Source: Eutypella sp. D-1
Taxonomy: Eukaryota; Ascomycota; Sordariomycetes; Xylariales; Diatrypaceae
DNA: 64,000 nucleotides
Direction of reading: 5' to 3'
NCBI GenBank assembly: GCA_023313575.1
Contig: JAJTTP010000035.1
Span: 62,001-126,000, forward strand
Each line of letters starts with the position of its first letter. Positions within the stretch are counted from its first letter, which is position 1. Below are positions 53,983 to 64,000 of the stretch, piece by piece. Made by a program: the position numbers and the translations under genes. The notes below the pieces were generated by a model. It was given only the letters and a program-made list of their open reading frames with translations. It was not told where the DNA came from and did no database searches.

Positions 53983-55476
53983 ATGGCCACCGAGATCACG
54001 CCCTCTAAGAAGGTATACTTCCCCCTCCCTTTGCCCTCACCACGTCGCGTACCATACCACCACGTACCACGTCAACATACGATTCCTTTGCTAACGTGTC
54101 TTCCCCCCTCGCATAGATCGCATCTGACATGGAGTCTTTCAAGATGGAGTCGCCTGTGAAGAAGCTGGACTTCAATGCCGGCAAGGAGAACGCACCTTTC
54201 GACGCTGACGTCAACACTCTCGCCAACGAGATCGATTCCCAGAAGTCGGTCGTAGAGAAGCCCAAGGAGGAGTCCAAGGCTGTTGCACCCACCATCAAGC
54301 CAGAGGAGGCCGATGAGCCCCTTCTGCAGGAGAACCCCCAGAGATTCGTCCTTTTCCCCATCAAGTACCATGAGGTGAGTTGGACGCGTCTCGACGCGTA
54401 AAGTGGCACTCCTTGACGTGACCTTGAGCTAACCACTACTCTCATAATAGATCTGGCAGATGTACAAGAAGGCCGAGGCCTCCTTCTGGACTGCCGAGGA
54501 GATCGACCTGTCCAAGGATCTCCACGACTGGAACAACAGAGTGACCGAGGACGAGAAGTACTTCATCTCTCACATCCTCGCCTTCTTCGCTGCCTCGGAC
54601 GGCATCGTCAACGAGAACCTGGTCGAGCGTTTCAGCGCCGAGGTTCAGATCCCGGAAGCGCGATGCTTCTACGGCTTCCAGATCATGATGGAGAACATCC
54701 ACTCCGAGACCTACTCCCTGCTCATCGACACCTATGTCAAGGAGCCCGCTCAGCGGACATACCTCTTCAATGCTATCGATACCAGTGAGTAACCCTCGGC
54801 ATGCTGGTCCACCTATAGTCTTTCCGTACTAACTCGGCTCTCCCTAGTCCCCTGTATCCGCAAGAAGGCCGATTGGGCCCTGCACTGGATCACCGACAAG
54901 GAGTCCACCTTTGCTCAGCGGTTGATTGCCTTCGCCGCTGTCGAGGGTATCTTCTTCAGTGGTGCCTTCGCCTCCATCTTCTGGCTCAAGAAGCGTGGCC
55001 TGATGCCCGGCCTGACCTTCTCCAACGAGCTCATCTCGCGTGACGAGGGTCTCCACACCGACTTCGCCTGCCTGCTGTTCTCCCACCTGAAGAACCGGCC
55101 GAGCAAGGACCTGATCCAGAAGATCATCACCGACGCGGTCGCCATCGAGCAGGAGTTCCTGACGGAGGCTCTGCCCTGCGCCCTGCTCGGCATGAACGCG
55201 AACCTGATGAAGCAGTACATCGAGTTCGTCGCCGACCGCCTGCTGGTGGCCCTCGGCAACGAGAAGGTCTACCGCTCCACCAACCCCTTCGACTTCATGG
55301 AGAACATCTCGCTCGGCGGCAAGACCAACTTCTTCGAGAAGCGCGTCGGCGAGTACCAGAAGGCCGGCGTCATGAACAGCACCAAGAAGAACAAGGATGC
55401 TGGTGCCGACTCACAGGAGTCGTCGGAGCCCAAGGGCGAGAACGGCGGCGACTTCACGTTTGATGACGACTTCTAG
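53983..55476 (+). CDS. RNR2: Ribonucleoside-diphosphate reductase small subunit
   Basis: Four exons (53983-54012, 54117-54374, 54451-54784, 54848-55476), with introns of 104, 76 and 63 bp, encode 416 residues. The class Ia diiron-tyrosyl site is complete: D146, E177, H180, E240, E274 and H277 as metal ligands and Y184 as the radical tyrosine ([31 protein letters not shown]). The C-terminus FTFDDDF is the peptide that docks on the large subunit. A lysine/serine N-terminus ([19 protein letters not shown]) is unstructured. Enzyme role: reduction of ribonucleoside diphosphates to deoxyribonucleotides, with the large subunit, in cytosol and nucleus during S phase and DNA damage. GC-rich, strongly biased codons fit high expression. 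Intron 2 carries two ACGCGT sites. Very confident. Confidence 0.98.
54384..54399. promoter_or_regulatory. Paired ACGCGT sites in RNR2 intron 2
   Basis: ACGCGT occurs at 54384-54389 and again at 54394-54399, start to start 10 bp, i.e. one DNA turn. They lie just after the GTGAGT donor. They could act as an intronic enhancer for MBF-type control; chance occurrence is possible. Confidence 0.4.
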
Positions 55477-56544
55477 ATCTTGCATCCACCCTACCCTGTC
55501 CTGTTGGCCTGGTGGCTTGTTAAACACGTCTTGGTGGCGCTTCATCCGATACCCCATATCCGTCCCCTTTTTCGTCATTAGAGCCGCGTTGTATATTAAT
55601 ATTCCCGTCACGGCGGCTTCTACCACCATAGACCAAGAGCATAGTTCCATCATCACTCGATAGGTTCTTGATATAGCCCGGTCTGGATCCAGGCTTTATG
55701 CTTTTTCTTTTTCTCTTCATGACCTTTTCATCCTCGCTGTATTGCTTTTCCTACTTTTTTTTTTCACACCACTCATGTCATTGCAAGAAAACCGGCGTTC
55801 TATGGGATTATGGAACAACAAGGAGGGCGATCCTCACTGATCGCATAAGGAAGGGGAAGGGAAGGGAAGGGAAGAAAAGCCCGGATGGAATGAAATCACT
55901 TGCACTTTATGGAGAAATGGGGCGAGTTGGGGGCCGGAGAAGGTGGGCGGGCGCCAATGAAATGAAAAAGTTCCCGTGAGGGAGTGTGTGTGGGACAGGG
56001 AATACGACTTTGATTGATGGATGGGGACGGTCCCTCCCCCAACGCGATGACTTGGAAGACGAAGAAGACCTTTTATTAACCTGTAAAACTGCGTTGGAGA
56101 GGCTAATTCAAGATGAAGAGATGAATAACAAGAACAACAATGAGAAAAAAAAGTAAAGAAAAAAACTAAGATGATCTTGTATGTGACCTGCTGGCTTGCT
56201 GCTCTGCGATGCAACTTGACATAGTAGAAGTAATAGTAGAACTCGTAGGATTATATTGCGATCGCGATGTAAGTTTTACCAACCAACCAATGACGTTCAT
56301 CGATTTTGCTTGGTACAGACATCCTGGCCCTCCCTCACTTGTGACTTTTCTGCGTGGCCTGTAAACGGAGGACGTGGCCGCCTTGATTTAGGTAAGTAGG
56401 TGAGGTGGGTTTTATCCCACCTATGTATCTAAGGTCTTATCCATCCACCTATTTTGTCGCCTTGTCTTAACTCAGGGGCCCGTCTTACTCCAATGAACCC
56501 CCCCTCCCCTACTTACTACCTAACCCACGCACGCACACCTCACC
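55477..56544. other. Intergenic between convergent RNR2 and SRP9
   Basis: Two 3' ends meet here. GGGAA repeats occupy 55852-55876 and pyrimidine/purine-rich segments follow. No gene seen. Confidence 0.5.
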
Positions 56545-57178
56545 TCATCTCTTCCCCTTCTTCTTCTTCCCCTTCCCACCACCGCCACCACCTTGCTGCT
56601 GCTGTGCCCCTTTCTCCGCACCCTTCGCAGTCCCAGCACTAACACCCTCACCCTCGCCAGGAACAGGAGCAGGAGCAGCAGGAGCATCAACCATAGACAC
56701 ATCCTCACCATCAGCAGTAGGAGGCAACCCCGCCATGCGCCCGCCGAGCCGTCCAAGCGCCTGCACGAGCCGTCCGACCTCCGCCGCTTTCGTGGTCCGG
56801 TACTTCAGCGTCGTGCCTGATGCTGGGTCGTAGGTCTTTAGGACTAGGACGCCGCGGGGGGGTTTCGGGGTCGTGGTAGGTTCGGTGGAGGTGGAGGTGG
56901 AGGGTTTGGATTTTCGCGGTGGTTTGGACCCCGGACTTATGCTGTATCGTGTCGTTATACGCGTCTGTTGGCCGCGCGAGGGGGGTTAGTTATGAGGGAC
57001 CTGAGATCGTGGGGTTGGTCAAAAGGGGAGAGGGGGGGGAGGGAGGGGAAGCGAGCAGAGCATGCGGAGCGGAACGAACAACAACCCCAATAAAAACGTA
57101 ACGTACGGTAGACGGCCTCGCCTCGAGGAGCAACGAGGACTGGCGGAGCCACTCCTGGCTCGTGGCGAAGTATGGCAT
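56545..57178 (-). CDS. SRP9: Signal recognition particle subunit SRP9/SRP21
   Basis: Exon 1, 57178-57107, codes MPYFATSQEWLRQSSLLLEA and ends after PST. A 142 bp intron (GTACGT...AACAG) leads to exon 2, 56964-56545, giving 163 residues. The fold is recognised by TSQEWLRQSSLLL, TRITTRYSI, and KYRTTKAAEVGRLVQALGRLG, which match SRP9/SRP21. A disordered linker (PRKSKPSTSTST) separates the two strands. The C-terminus is acidic then Gly/Gln-rich and ends KGKKKKGKR, a basic tail likely to contact 7SL RNA. Known role: with SRP14, binding the Alu part of SRP RNA and pausing translation of secretory proteins in the cytosol. The start is fixed by homology; long pyrimidine frames on the plus strand over this region are shadows. 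Confidence 0.9.
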
Positions 57179-59734
57179 TTTGCGGAAGTGTTTTCTCTCT
57201 CTCCCTCTTTTCTTCTTCTCGTATTTCTCCCCCTTCTTCCCTGGTCTACTTTCGCAGCGAAACCTCCCCCTAGGCGGATCTCCTGTGATATCGATATATC
57301 CCAAGCCTCTCTCCCCGCTTGCCCTAAATCAATCTTATCTAGGCAGATAGAGACACGGGCAGACAGGCAGACAAGATATCGACGACACCCGAAAATGGGC
57401 GTGCACGGCCGGTCGTCCCAACGGTCCGGTTTGAAAGTTTCGAGTCGACGATGTAGCAGGTACTTTAAACCCGCGTCCGCTGTTTTCCGCTGTTCCTCCT
57501 TTTCTTCTTCCAAGCCTTATTTTCACCCGGCCGAAGAAGTGCTGGTCGGATACTGTATAGAAGAGTTGTATGGGGGGGGGATCCCGGCGTGTAGAATTGA
57601 GGGCTGGGTTCGTTTGAATGAAGCTGGTGAGGAAGGACGTAGCCCGGTAGGCAAATTTAATGGATGATCACATAAGCTTTCCAGGTTATTATAACAAAAG
57701 GTTGATAGTGACGATTGACTTTGGTTGGTTGGTGGGGCCTCTGCTCCCTTCTCTTAAGTACATATTAATCTTGATACCCAGGTAAACTACTTACCTAGCG
57801 GCGGGGATGGCTGACCAAAAGGCGGGGCAGGCAGGGGTAGCTTTCGAGTAATAGATAGAATCTTTATATGTATAGATCGCCTCCCATTTCCTTTCTCTTT
57901 TCAGCGCTGGGCAGTCTACCTAGTATCATCCCTTATACACCTCTTGTTATCTGAGTAGGTAAAATCAAGAGCAGTGGTTAACGGCTTCATTATAATACTA
58001 GATACTTAGGTACCCAAGTAGTCGCCTGAACTCCCCGCCGTCTTGGTTTATAACTCGCAGTTCCCTGTATACTAAGCTAGGTACATGTAGCTAACCACTA
58101 TCGCATCTAACAATGGCCTTCTTCTATGCGGGTAGGATACACTGCCGCCAACATAACAACTATATTATGCCTTCTTCGGGGTTTTCCATCACAACCTTAC
58201 AACCTTCCCTTACACCACCACCGAAAGTGGGATACCCGGCGCAGGTAATAAGTGTGAACTCATGGGTTTACCAGACAGGAATGAATGCGATTCCCATTCT
58301 CAACTTTTTAGACAGCTTCCTGCTAAGAAGTCAGCTTTCTGCGGTAGTGTTTCTCTAACCCGTTATTATTACCTTTTTTTTTTCCCCCTTCCGATCCCCT
58401 ATGAGAGTTTCTTTGATGAATGAGGGCGGGGAGTCCGAAGATACAGGTAGGTCCGGAATCGAGCACAGCACCCACGCTAGGGGCTCGGGGGGGCCTGTTG
58501 AATTTTGCTGGCCGACTTTGTTCTTTTTAGTTGCGGCGAAGTTTGTTGTTGCCGTTATTGCTATCACCCCTCTCCGAAGCCAAAGACCGGAGAACCGAGT
58601 GCACCTTGAACAAAATGTAGGTCTGCATGAGCAAGATCAGGAGGAGCAGGAGACACAATAGATACAAGAGACTCAGTAGATCAGAGGGGACGACGTGGCG
58701 GTGTTCGAACCACATGGCTTAGGTAGCTATTATGCTATAACAACAACAATAATAATGATAAGTTTTTAAGAACCCGGCTCTGACTCCTGAGTCTCTTGAG
58801 AACGCCGTTAGGGATTATTTTATGTTGATGCACAATAAAAACGACGACAAGATAAGGAACGTTTATCAGAAGCTGGCGGTGTCGAGGAAGGCCTGACGTG
58901 GTGGGTTAGGACGGCGGGACGGGTGACGCCGATATATTCGCAGGCCCGCTATTAGAGTTAGTAGAAGATCCGTTTGGAGCCCGATAGTCCGTAGCCAACC
59001 CTGAAAATTGCGACCTAAGCAAGCTGCTTCCATATCGGGGAAGAATATATATGATTGGCTTCCAATGCTACATACAATAAGCCAAATCGATATAACTTTT
59101 TTTTTATAAATGCATATGCATGGCCGGGGAAGTGTTTAAAATAGCAAAGCTAAGACAATATTATTATACTGTATCGAACACACCCATAGATAGATGTCCC
59201 CCTATACACATGCCATGCCCTTGGAAATGCCCATCCATCTATCCGTATAAACTCCACTCCCGTTATATAAACACATCAGTGCCCCCCCCCCCCCCTTCAC
59301 CCTCGCAAATCCTTTTTGACGCCGCTTGCACCGAATGCCATGAATGTATATATATGTATGCAACGACTGAATGAATGTGCATATGCCAGACTCATGCACA
59401 AAAAGGGGGTATCATTCCCGTCTTCTTCGCCTCTCTCTTCTCCCTCTCCCTCGCGCGCTCTCTGTCTCTCTCTCTCTGTGCCTCTTGCAGGGGATATACT
59501 ACTCCATACTCATTACTCATCGCCCATCGTATATCAACGGATATCCTCCATCTCCGTGGCAAAAGCACCTCTCTTCGCCGGCGCAGACCTCATATCGAGC
59601 TCGTCCAAGAAGTCCATCATGGACCGCTGCCTCGCGTCGGGGGACCAAGAACCATCATCGTTATCGTCGTCGTCATTGTTATTGTTGTTGTGGTTCTCGT
59701 TGTCGCCGCCGTCGCATCTCTGCCCTGTAGCTTC
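57179..59734. other. 2.55 kb intergenic, SRP9 upstream and Swd2 3' flank
   Basis: No supported gene. The SRP9 leader is very rich in C/T on the plus strand (57185-57245). Frames at 58113-58358 and 58401-58661 have no domain. A 14-base C tract is at 59282-59295 and a T-run at 59097-59105. Confidence 0.5.
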
Positions 59735-61385
59735 CTACGCCTCGGGATCCGGCAGCCAGAACATGACGTCTCGGTCGGCGGTCGTGAGGAAGTTGAATCG
59801 CGGGTTCCACGCCACCACCGCGGACTCCTGCGCCTCCGGCGGGTCGATCGTGTACGTCGGGTCCAGTCGCTTGTTCTCCCCCGTCTGGCTCAGCGTGTCC
59901 CACACCACCACGCCTTTCCTCGTCCCTCCGATCACGTACCGGCCGTCCGACGTGAAGCAGCAGTCGCCGCCGCCCTCGACAAGCGAGCTGCTGGAGCCGC
60001 CGTTAGCGGTGTAGTCCTCGCCTGCCGCGAGCCTGCTCGATTTGTTGCCGTCAGGTTTTCGCAGGTAAGCCTTCAGGTGACCGTCGAACGAGTCTATGAG
60101 GAAGTGGCCGTCGCCCTTGGTTCCCAGCAGTATCGTCCGCCCGTCGTTGGCAAACTCTAATTTGGTCCAGCCGTGCATGACGTGGTGGTAATCCGCCGTA
60201 TGGCATGCCTCCACAATGTCGAACTCGGCAAAGGGTGCCTTGTCGAAATTCCGGTGATCATACAGTAGCACCGTTCCGCTGGACGGGGACCCTACGGCGA
60301 AGACCTGGCCGCTGGGGTCGAAGGCTGTGAGGTAGGGTGTATTTAGGTGAAGTAGACCGTAGGCGTTCCGCGTGCTAGCATCCCACAGGCGCACCGTATT
60401 GTCCTTGCTGCAGGATATGAACTTGTCGCTGCCGGGGTGCATTTCCAAGCACGTAACCGCCGCCTCGTGACCTTCGAAGTATCGTAGAAAAGCATTATCG
60501 TGAGTCGTGAGGTACCGAATCGCGTCTATATCGGCCACCATAAGCATCAGCATCCATCTCTAAACCAAGTAAGTGTTAGTCCCCCCAAGAGGAGGCCCGC
60601 GATGGATAGTGCCAACCGTTCTGTTTCGTGCTCGCGTAAATGATGGCGGAGCTCGAGTGGGTGAACTTGGCAAGCTTGATGCCGTACTTCTTGCTGAGGA
60701 GCATCTTGTCGTGGTGGCCGTCGCGAACCTTGAAGATCTGGATGGTCTCGTCGCTCTCGGAGGTCATAAGCAGCTCGCCCGGGTCGTCGTAGTCGAGGCT
60801 GAGGACGTGCCGCGGCGGGCGGCCATCCCTAGGGTCGTCGCGCCTGAAAAGCTGTAAGGCGTCAGAACGGTTGCTGGTACCACCACCACCACCACGGGAA
60901 AAGAGATTCCCCTCTTCTGCTTTTGAGGTCGCCTGCGCGGCCCGCGGGGCCATGGCAGCCGCCGTTGACATTGACAGGACCGCAGCGCTTGCTGCGTTGG
61001 CGGGGAGTTGTACATGACGAAGTGGGGAGGGTTTTACAGCCGCGGGCTTCGCACGGGTAGTAGAGACAGACGCGGCGACAATGACGGACCCCCTCTTCTT
61101 CTTATTCTTCCTAACAATATGGTTCTTCTTCTTGTTGCTATTGCGCGCAGCCGCCGCCGCCGCCGCCGCCGCCGCCCTCCCACTTCTATCCTGGAAGACA
61201 AAGAGAAACGGGTCGCGGTGGAATACCTTGGTAGGTCGGAAGCTGCCGATGATCTCGGACGTGGCGCCCGTGTTGGATATGCTGGCGCCGAGGGTGCGCG
61301 TGATATTGAGGGAGGTAGGGGGCGCCGCGCTGCCGTTAGCAGGCGAGGAATCGGGGAGATCAATGTCCATTGGCGTCGACGCCAT
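59735..61385 (-). CDS. SWD2: WD40 protein Swd2 (COMPASS and CPF subunit)
   Basis: Exon 1 (61385-60617) and exon 2 (60525-59735) are joined by a 91 bp intron with a perfect ACTAAC branch; the donor GTTGGC is weak but the join KQN-DAIRYLTTHDN keeps the phase and matches the family. The product is 519 residues. WD blades include GELLMTSESDETIQIF, FEGHEAAVTCLEMHPG, FISCSKDNTVRLWD, YLTAFDPSGQVFAVG, WTKLEFANDGRTILLG, GDCCFTSDGRYVIGG, and the ending RFNFLTTADRDVMFWLPDP. A 130-residue insert after blade 1 begins with polyalanine from a GCC run and is basic and Gly-rich, making this longer than usual. Known role: Swd2/WDR82 links Set1 H3K4 methylation with Rad6-Bre1 ubiquitylation and works in cleavage/polyadenylation. 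An intron inside the insert (TTTTCAG at 60844-60850) is possible; I found no matching donor. Confidence 0.88.
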
Positions 61386-62867
61386 AATGGAGGAAGGTCA
61401 GTAGGGATGGGTGGTTATGTTCAGGTCGACGCGTATATTTGTCAGTATGTCTAGGATGTAAGTTTTCCTGGCGATGATATTCTTAGGATATGCCACCCCA
61501 ATTGGGCGATTCTATGAGGGTTTAGTATATTGCGAGATGTGCATTCCAGTATGTTTTTGTTGCTGATATGGGGGGGATGAAGGTGGGTAGGAAGGGAAAG
61601 CAGCTGGGGTAGTCGTCCCTGCTGGAATGGAGCTAACCTTGAACGTTACAGCTAGCTACATAGCTACTTAGTAGCTACCTGTAGGAAGTTGCTAGGGTGG
61701 TCCGGTCCAAGCTCTTGTAGGTAGTACTTACCCGCGCAGGGGTTGAAACCAGCTCAAATAATGAATATAACTACCCGGTAAAGGCATAAATCAATTTGTC
61801 TCTGTCTTTTGAAGTTGAGCCTTTTTTTTTTCTCTGCCGGGGGGTAACTACAAAATCCATTATTATATTTTGTATACTCCTTTATACTTACCACCTAAGG
61901 CGAAGATAAGGCCGTTATTACAAGAGCATCCTCCACATAAGACAAGCATACGCAATGTACCTACACAACACATCCTTACAAGATCAGCGTTATAGATAAG
62001 GAGCAAGAATTGTAGTCAGGGCCCACCATGGGCCTTTTTGATTTTCCTAAGGCTGTTTTGCCTCACCACCAACCGACATAAGGTATATATATAGATATAT
62101 AGCTTGGCCTGCCCAGCCTTGCTCTGCTCTGCTCTGTCTGCCTGCCTGCCCTATCACGTCCTTATTTCATCCCATAACCTTCCACCATCTCCGTAGATAT
62201 ACACACATATACAGGTACATATCCATCCCAGCCCCTGAATACCCGTTCAACCCACCTGCCTGCCTACCCTACCCTACCCAACCACCTTCCCTGCCGTAGA
62301 ATATAAACCGTTCGATCGAATCTATCCTCTTCATGCCAGCCCGCCCGTGCCAATGGGAGAGAGAGAGGCAGGAGGGAGGTGGTAAGGGGAAAGAGAAAGT
62401 GTAGACAGGATTAAAAAAGCCCCCCCCCCAAGCAAATGATGATGCATGCCATGCCATTCAGTGTCCGCCATTGTTTATACTAATAAAAAGAAGGGCTCCG
62501 TACGCCGGACCGGCCGAGCCAACCCCTACCCCTTCCCCATCATCCCCAGTCCCCAATCCCTTCCCCCCTGGCCAACCAACCCATCGCTCCCGTAGGGCGT
62601 TTTTTCCCCCCCAACGCATCCTCTCTCTCCATTCCATTCCATGTATTTAACTACGTCGTAGTAGTAGTCATAGGTTCCCCAATTATGATATGCGTATGTG
62701 TGTGTGTGTTATGTAGTTTTATATGTATGTGCATATATTTATGTACCCGATCCGATTTCCGTGGCCCGCTTATTCGCTCGGACTTATCTCCCAGAAGAAA
62801 AAGAACAGATTTAAAAAAGAAAAGAAAAAGACGTTTCTCCTTATGACTGTTGTGTTGTGTTGTTGTC
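61386..62867. other. 1.5 kb intergenic, Swd2 promoter side and GT90 3' flank
   Basis: No gene seen. The region is repetitive at low complexity: CCTGCCTGCC near 62140 and 62259, CCCTACCCTACC near 62267, a 10-base C tract at 62420-62429, and TGTGTG repeats near 62695-62711. Confidence 0.5.
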
Positions 62868-64000
62868 TTATGTAGGGGGTTTTGCCGGTTTCGATTTCCC
62901 GGAGCCGAGCGAGAACCCGATTTTATCCCGGTTGTCGTCGATGACCCGGCCATATCTACAAGAGAGGAGGGGAAGATCAGTATTGGCTTGTTACTCGCGA
63001 CACCCACGAGAGGGGGTTGGGGGACAAGACCGACGTAGCGCCGTAGACAAAGAAAAGGAACTTACTCCAAGAGCAGACGAAAAAACCAAACCTCCATATC
63101 CTCATGACGCAGGACCTTCTCAGCCCAGTCGCGCTGCTGATCCGCGAGGCGGCGGGCCTCACGCTCCCCCCGGGGGTCATGGCGGAGGTAGCGGACGGAC
63201 TCGAGCCAGTCGTCGCCGCGGAGGCTGAGGGGCAGGTAATGGGCCCAGGGATGGAGCCACTCGGCGTGCCACTCGCGGAAGACGGCGAGCTTGAGCACGA
63301 GGGAGCGGCTGCGCAGGAACGCGTAGAAGCGGCCGCTGAACGCGTTGCCGTCCACGTCCGCCAGGTACCGGTACGCCCACGCGTCCTGCTGCTCCGCGTG
63401 CTCGCGCAGCTCGAAGAACTCCTCCTGCGCCCGGCAGTCCCCCGGATCGCACTGTCCCACGCTCGAGAAGTACACGTCCAAAAGGTCCCGGTACTCCCCG
63501 CGCGGCACCGACCGCGGCGCCCATTGCGCTTCCGCGCCCTTGCCGCCTTCGTTGACCAGGATCGTCGCGTTGTCCGCCGCGTTGAGCTTCTGCACGAACC
63601 GCTGCCGGTGCTGCCGCCGCCATCCGCCGTTGCGGCTGAACCCGCCGGTCGTGGAGCCGCGCCAGTAGAGGCGGGGCTCCTTCTCGTCCCAGGGGCGGTC
63701 CATGGTTTCGTCGTAGGAGACCTTCTCGTACCAGTACCAGGGCGAGGGGTACAGGATGTCGTTGTAGGAGGAGATCTTGGACTGGGAGAAGATGGGGAAG
63801 AGGTCGAGCGCGAGGTTGTAGGCGTTGGGGCGGTCGAAGAAGCCGAACGTGCCGCTCAGCGACGGCGAGTGGCACACGTCCGACATCGCCGTGACGTTGT
63901 ACACGAAGCCGAGGTCGCCGAGCCCGTACCGCGACACGTCGTCGCGCCGGTCCTCCTCCTCAAGCGCGCGCGCCGCGCTCTCCGGCGGGCACGACAGCCG
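62868..64000 (-). CDS. GT90 glycosyltransferase (CAP10-like), 5' end beyond window
   Basis: The window holds the C-terminal part: an exon open from 64000 down to 63066, a 110 bp intron (GTAAGT...TTGTAG) and a last exon 62955-62868 joining LLLE to YGRVIDDNRDKIGFSLG. The CAP10/GT90 domain is shown by EPRLYWRGSTTGG, the core motif; also by WYWYEKVSYDETMD, QWAPRSVPRGEYR, NAFSGRFYAFLRSRSLVLKL, WLHPWAHYLPLS and a WAEKVLRHEDMEVWFFRLLLE helix. Known relatives are the cryptococcal CAP10/CXT1 beta-1,2-xylosyltransferases and POGLUT O-glucosyltransferases; fungal members usually carry an N-terminal membrane anchor, expected outside the window. Inferred role: Golgi transfer of xylose or a similar sugar to glycans. 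GC-rich coding bias. Partial at the 5' side; start not visible. Confidence 0.93.

Noticed and set aside
54005..54445. 146-codon minus-strand frame over RNR2 exons 1-3
   Set aside because: Lies opposite a certain gene and crosses its introns; no domain.
57062..57667. 201-codon plus-strand frame opposite SRP9
   Set aside because: It overlaps SRP9 exon 1 on the other strand, is low-complexity (runs of Ser, Leu and Pro) and has no domain.
58690..58720. tRNA box B-like GTTCGAAC near 58703
   Set aside because: No matching acceptor, D or anticodon arms on either side.
59316..60160. Plus-strand frames of 232 and 261 codons
   Set aside because: They run opposite Swd2 exon 2 and through CT-repeat DNA; low-complexity Ser/Leu/Arg content and no domain.
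1..64000. CRISPR arrays, bacterial operons, ribosomal RNA genes
   Set aside because: None found. Spliced genes and gene content are fungal, and short tandem repeats here lack spacer structure.

Overview
The window looks like nuclear DNA of a filamentous ascomycete (Pezizomycotina, most likely Sordariomycetes). The evidence is single genes on both strands separated by 0.5-5 kb gaps, 50-140 bp introns with GTAAGT/GTGAGT-type donors and CTAAC/CTGAC-like branch sites, a Zn2Cys6 regulator, fungal-type MFS carriers, and TACCTAGGTA-type intergenic palindromes. Taxonomy below the subphylum is an inference. Several track-style open frames begin at TTG or GTG; starts and exon joins given here were reworked by hand from splice signals and codon phase.

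Layout. 1-5318 holds no gene I can support. 5.3-21.4 kb is mostly conserved: YPP1/TTC7-like PI4-kinase scaffold (-), RIX1 pre-rRNA processing factor (+), a GH64-type beta-1,3-glucanase-like protein (+), a WW-domain protein (-), a secreted GH16 glucanase with a possible GPI tail (+) and a POF1/NMNAT-like nucleotidyltransferase (-). 21.4-50 kb is gene-poor and accessory: a DUF1810 protein with a repeat-built N-terminus, an SRA-YDG protein, an AIF/AMID-like FAD oxidoreductase, a large multi-membrane-span plus ankyrin protein whose frame is broken once, an intron-containing tRNA-Val(CAC), an MCT-like MFS carrier, a sugar transporter, a tannase/feruloyl esterase, an RTA1-like pseudogene and a Zn2Cys6 regulator. 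51-64 kb returns to conserved genes: a DUF4112 membrane protein, the ribonucleotide reductase small subunit, SRP9/SRP21, the COMPASS WD40 subunit Swd2, and a GT90 (CAP10-like) glycosyltransferase cut by the window end.

Functional links (inference). Sugar transporter, tannase and monocarboxylate-type MFS carrier lie within 8 kb and fit breakdown of plant tannins or hydroxycinnamate esters with uptake of the sugar and the aromatic acid. The 24.5-36.5 kb block joins a predicted modified-DNA reader (SRA), a DUF1810 protein, an apoptosis-type flavoprotein and a membrane-ankyrin protein; this is the strongest candidate for an undescribed accessory, possibly cell-death or self/non-self, locus, but nothing in the sequence proves that role. 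ACGCGT (MCB-like) sites sit upstream of and inside intron 2 of the ribonucleotide reductase gene, fitting S-phase control.
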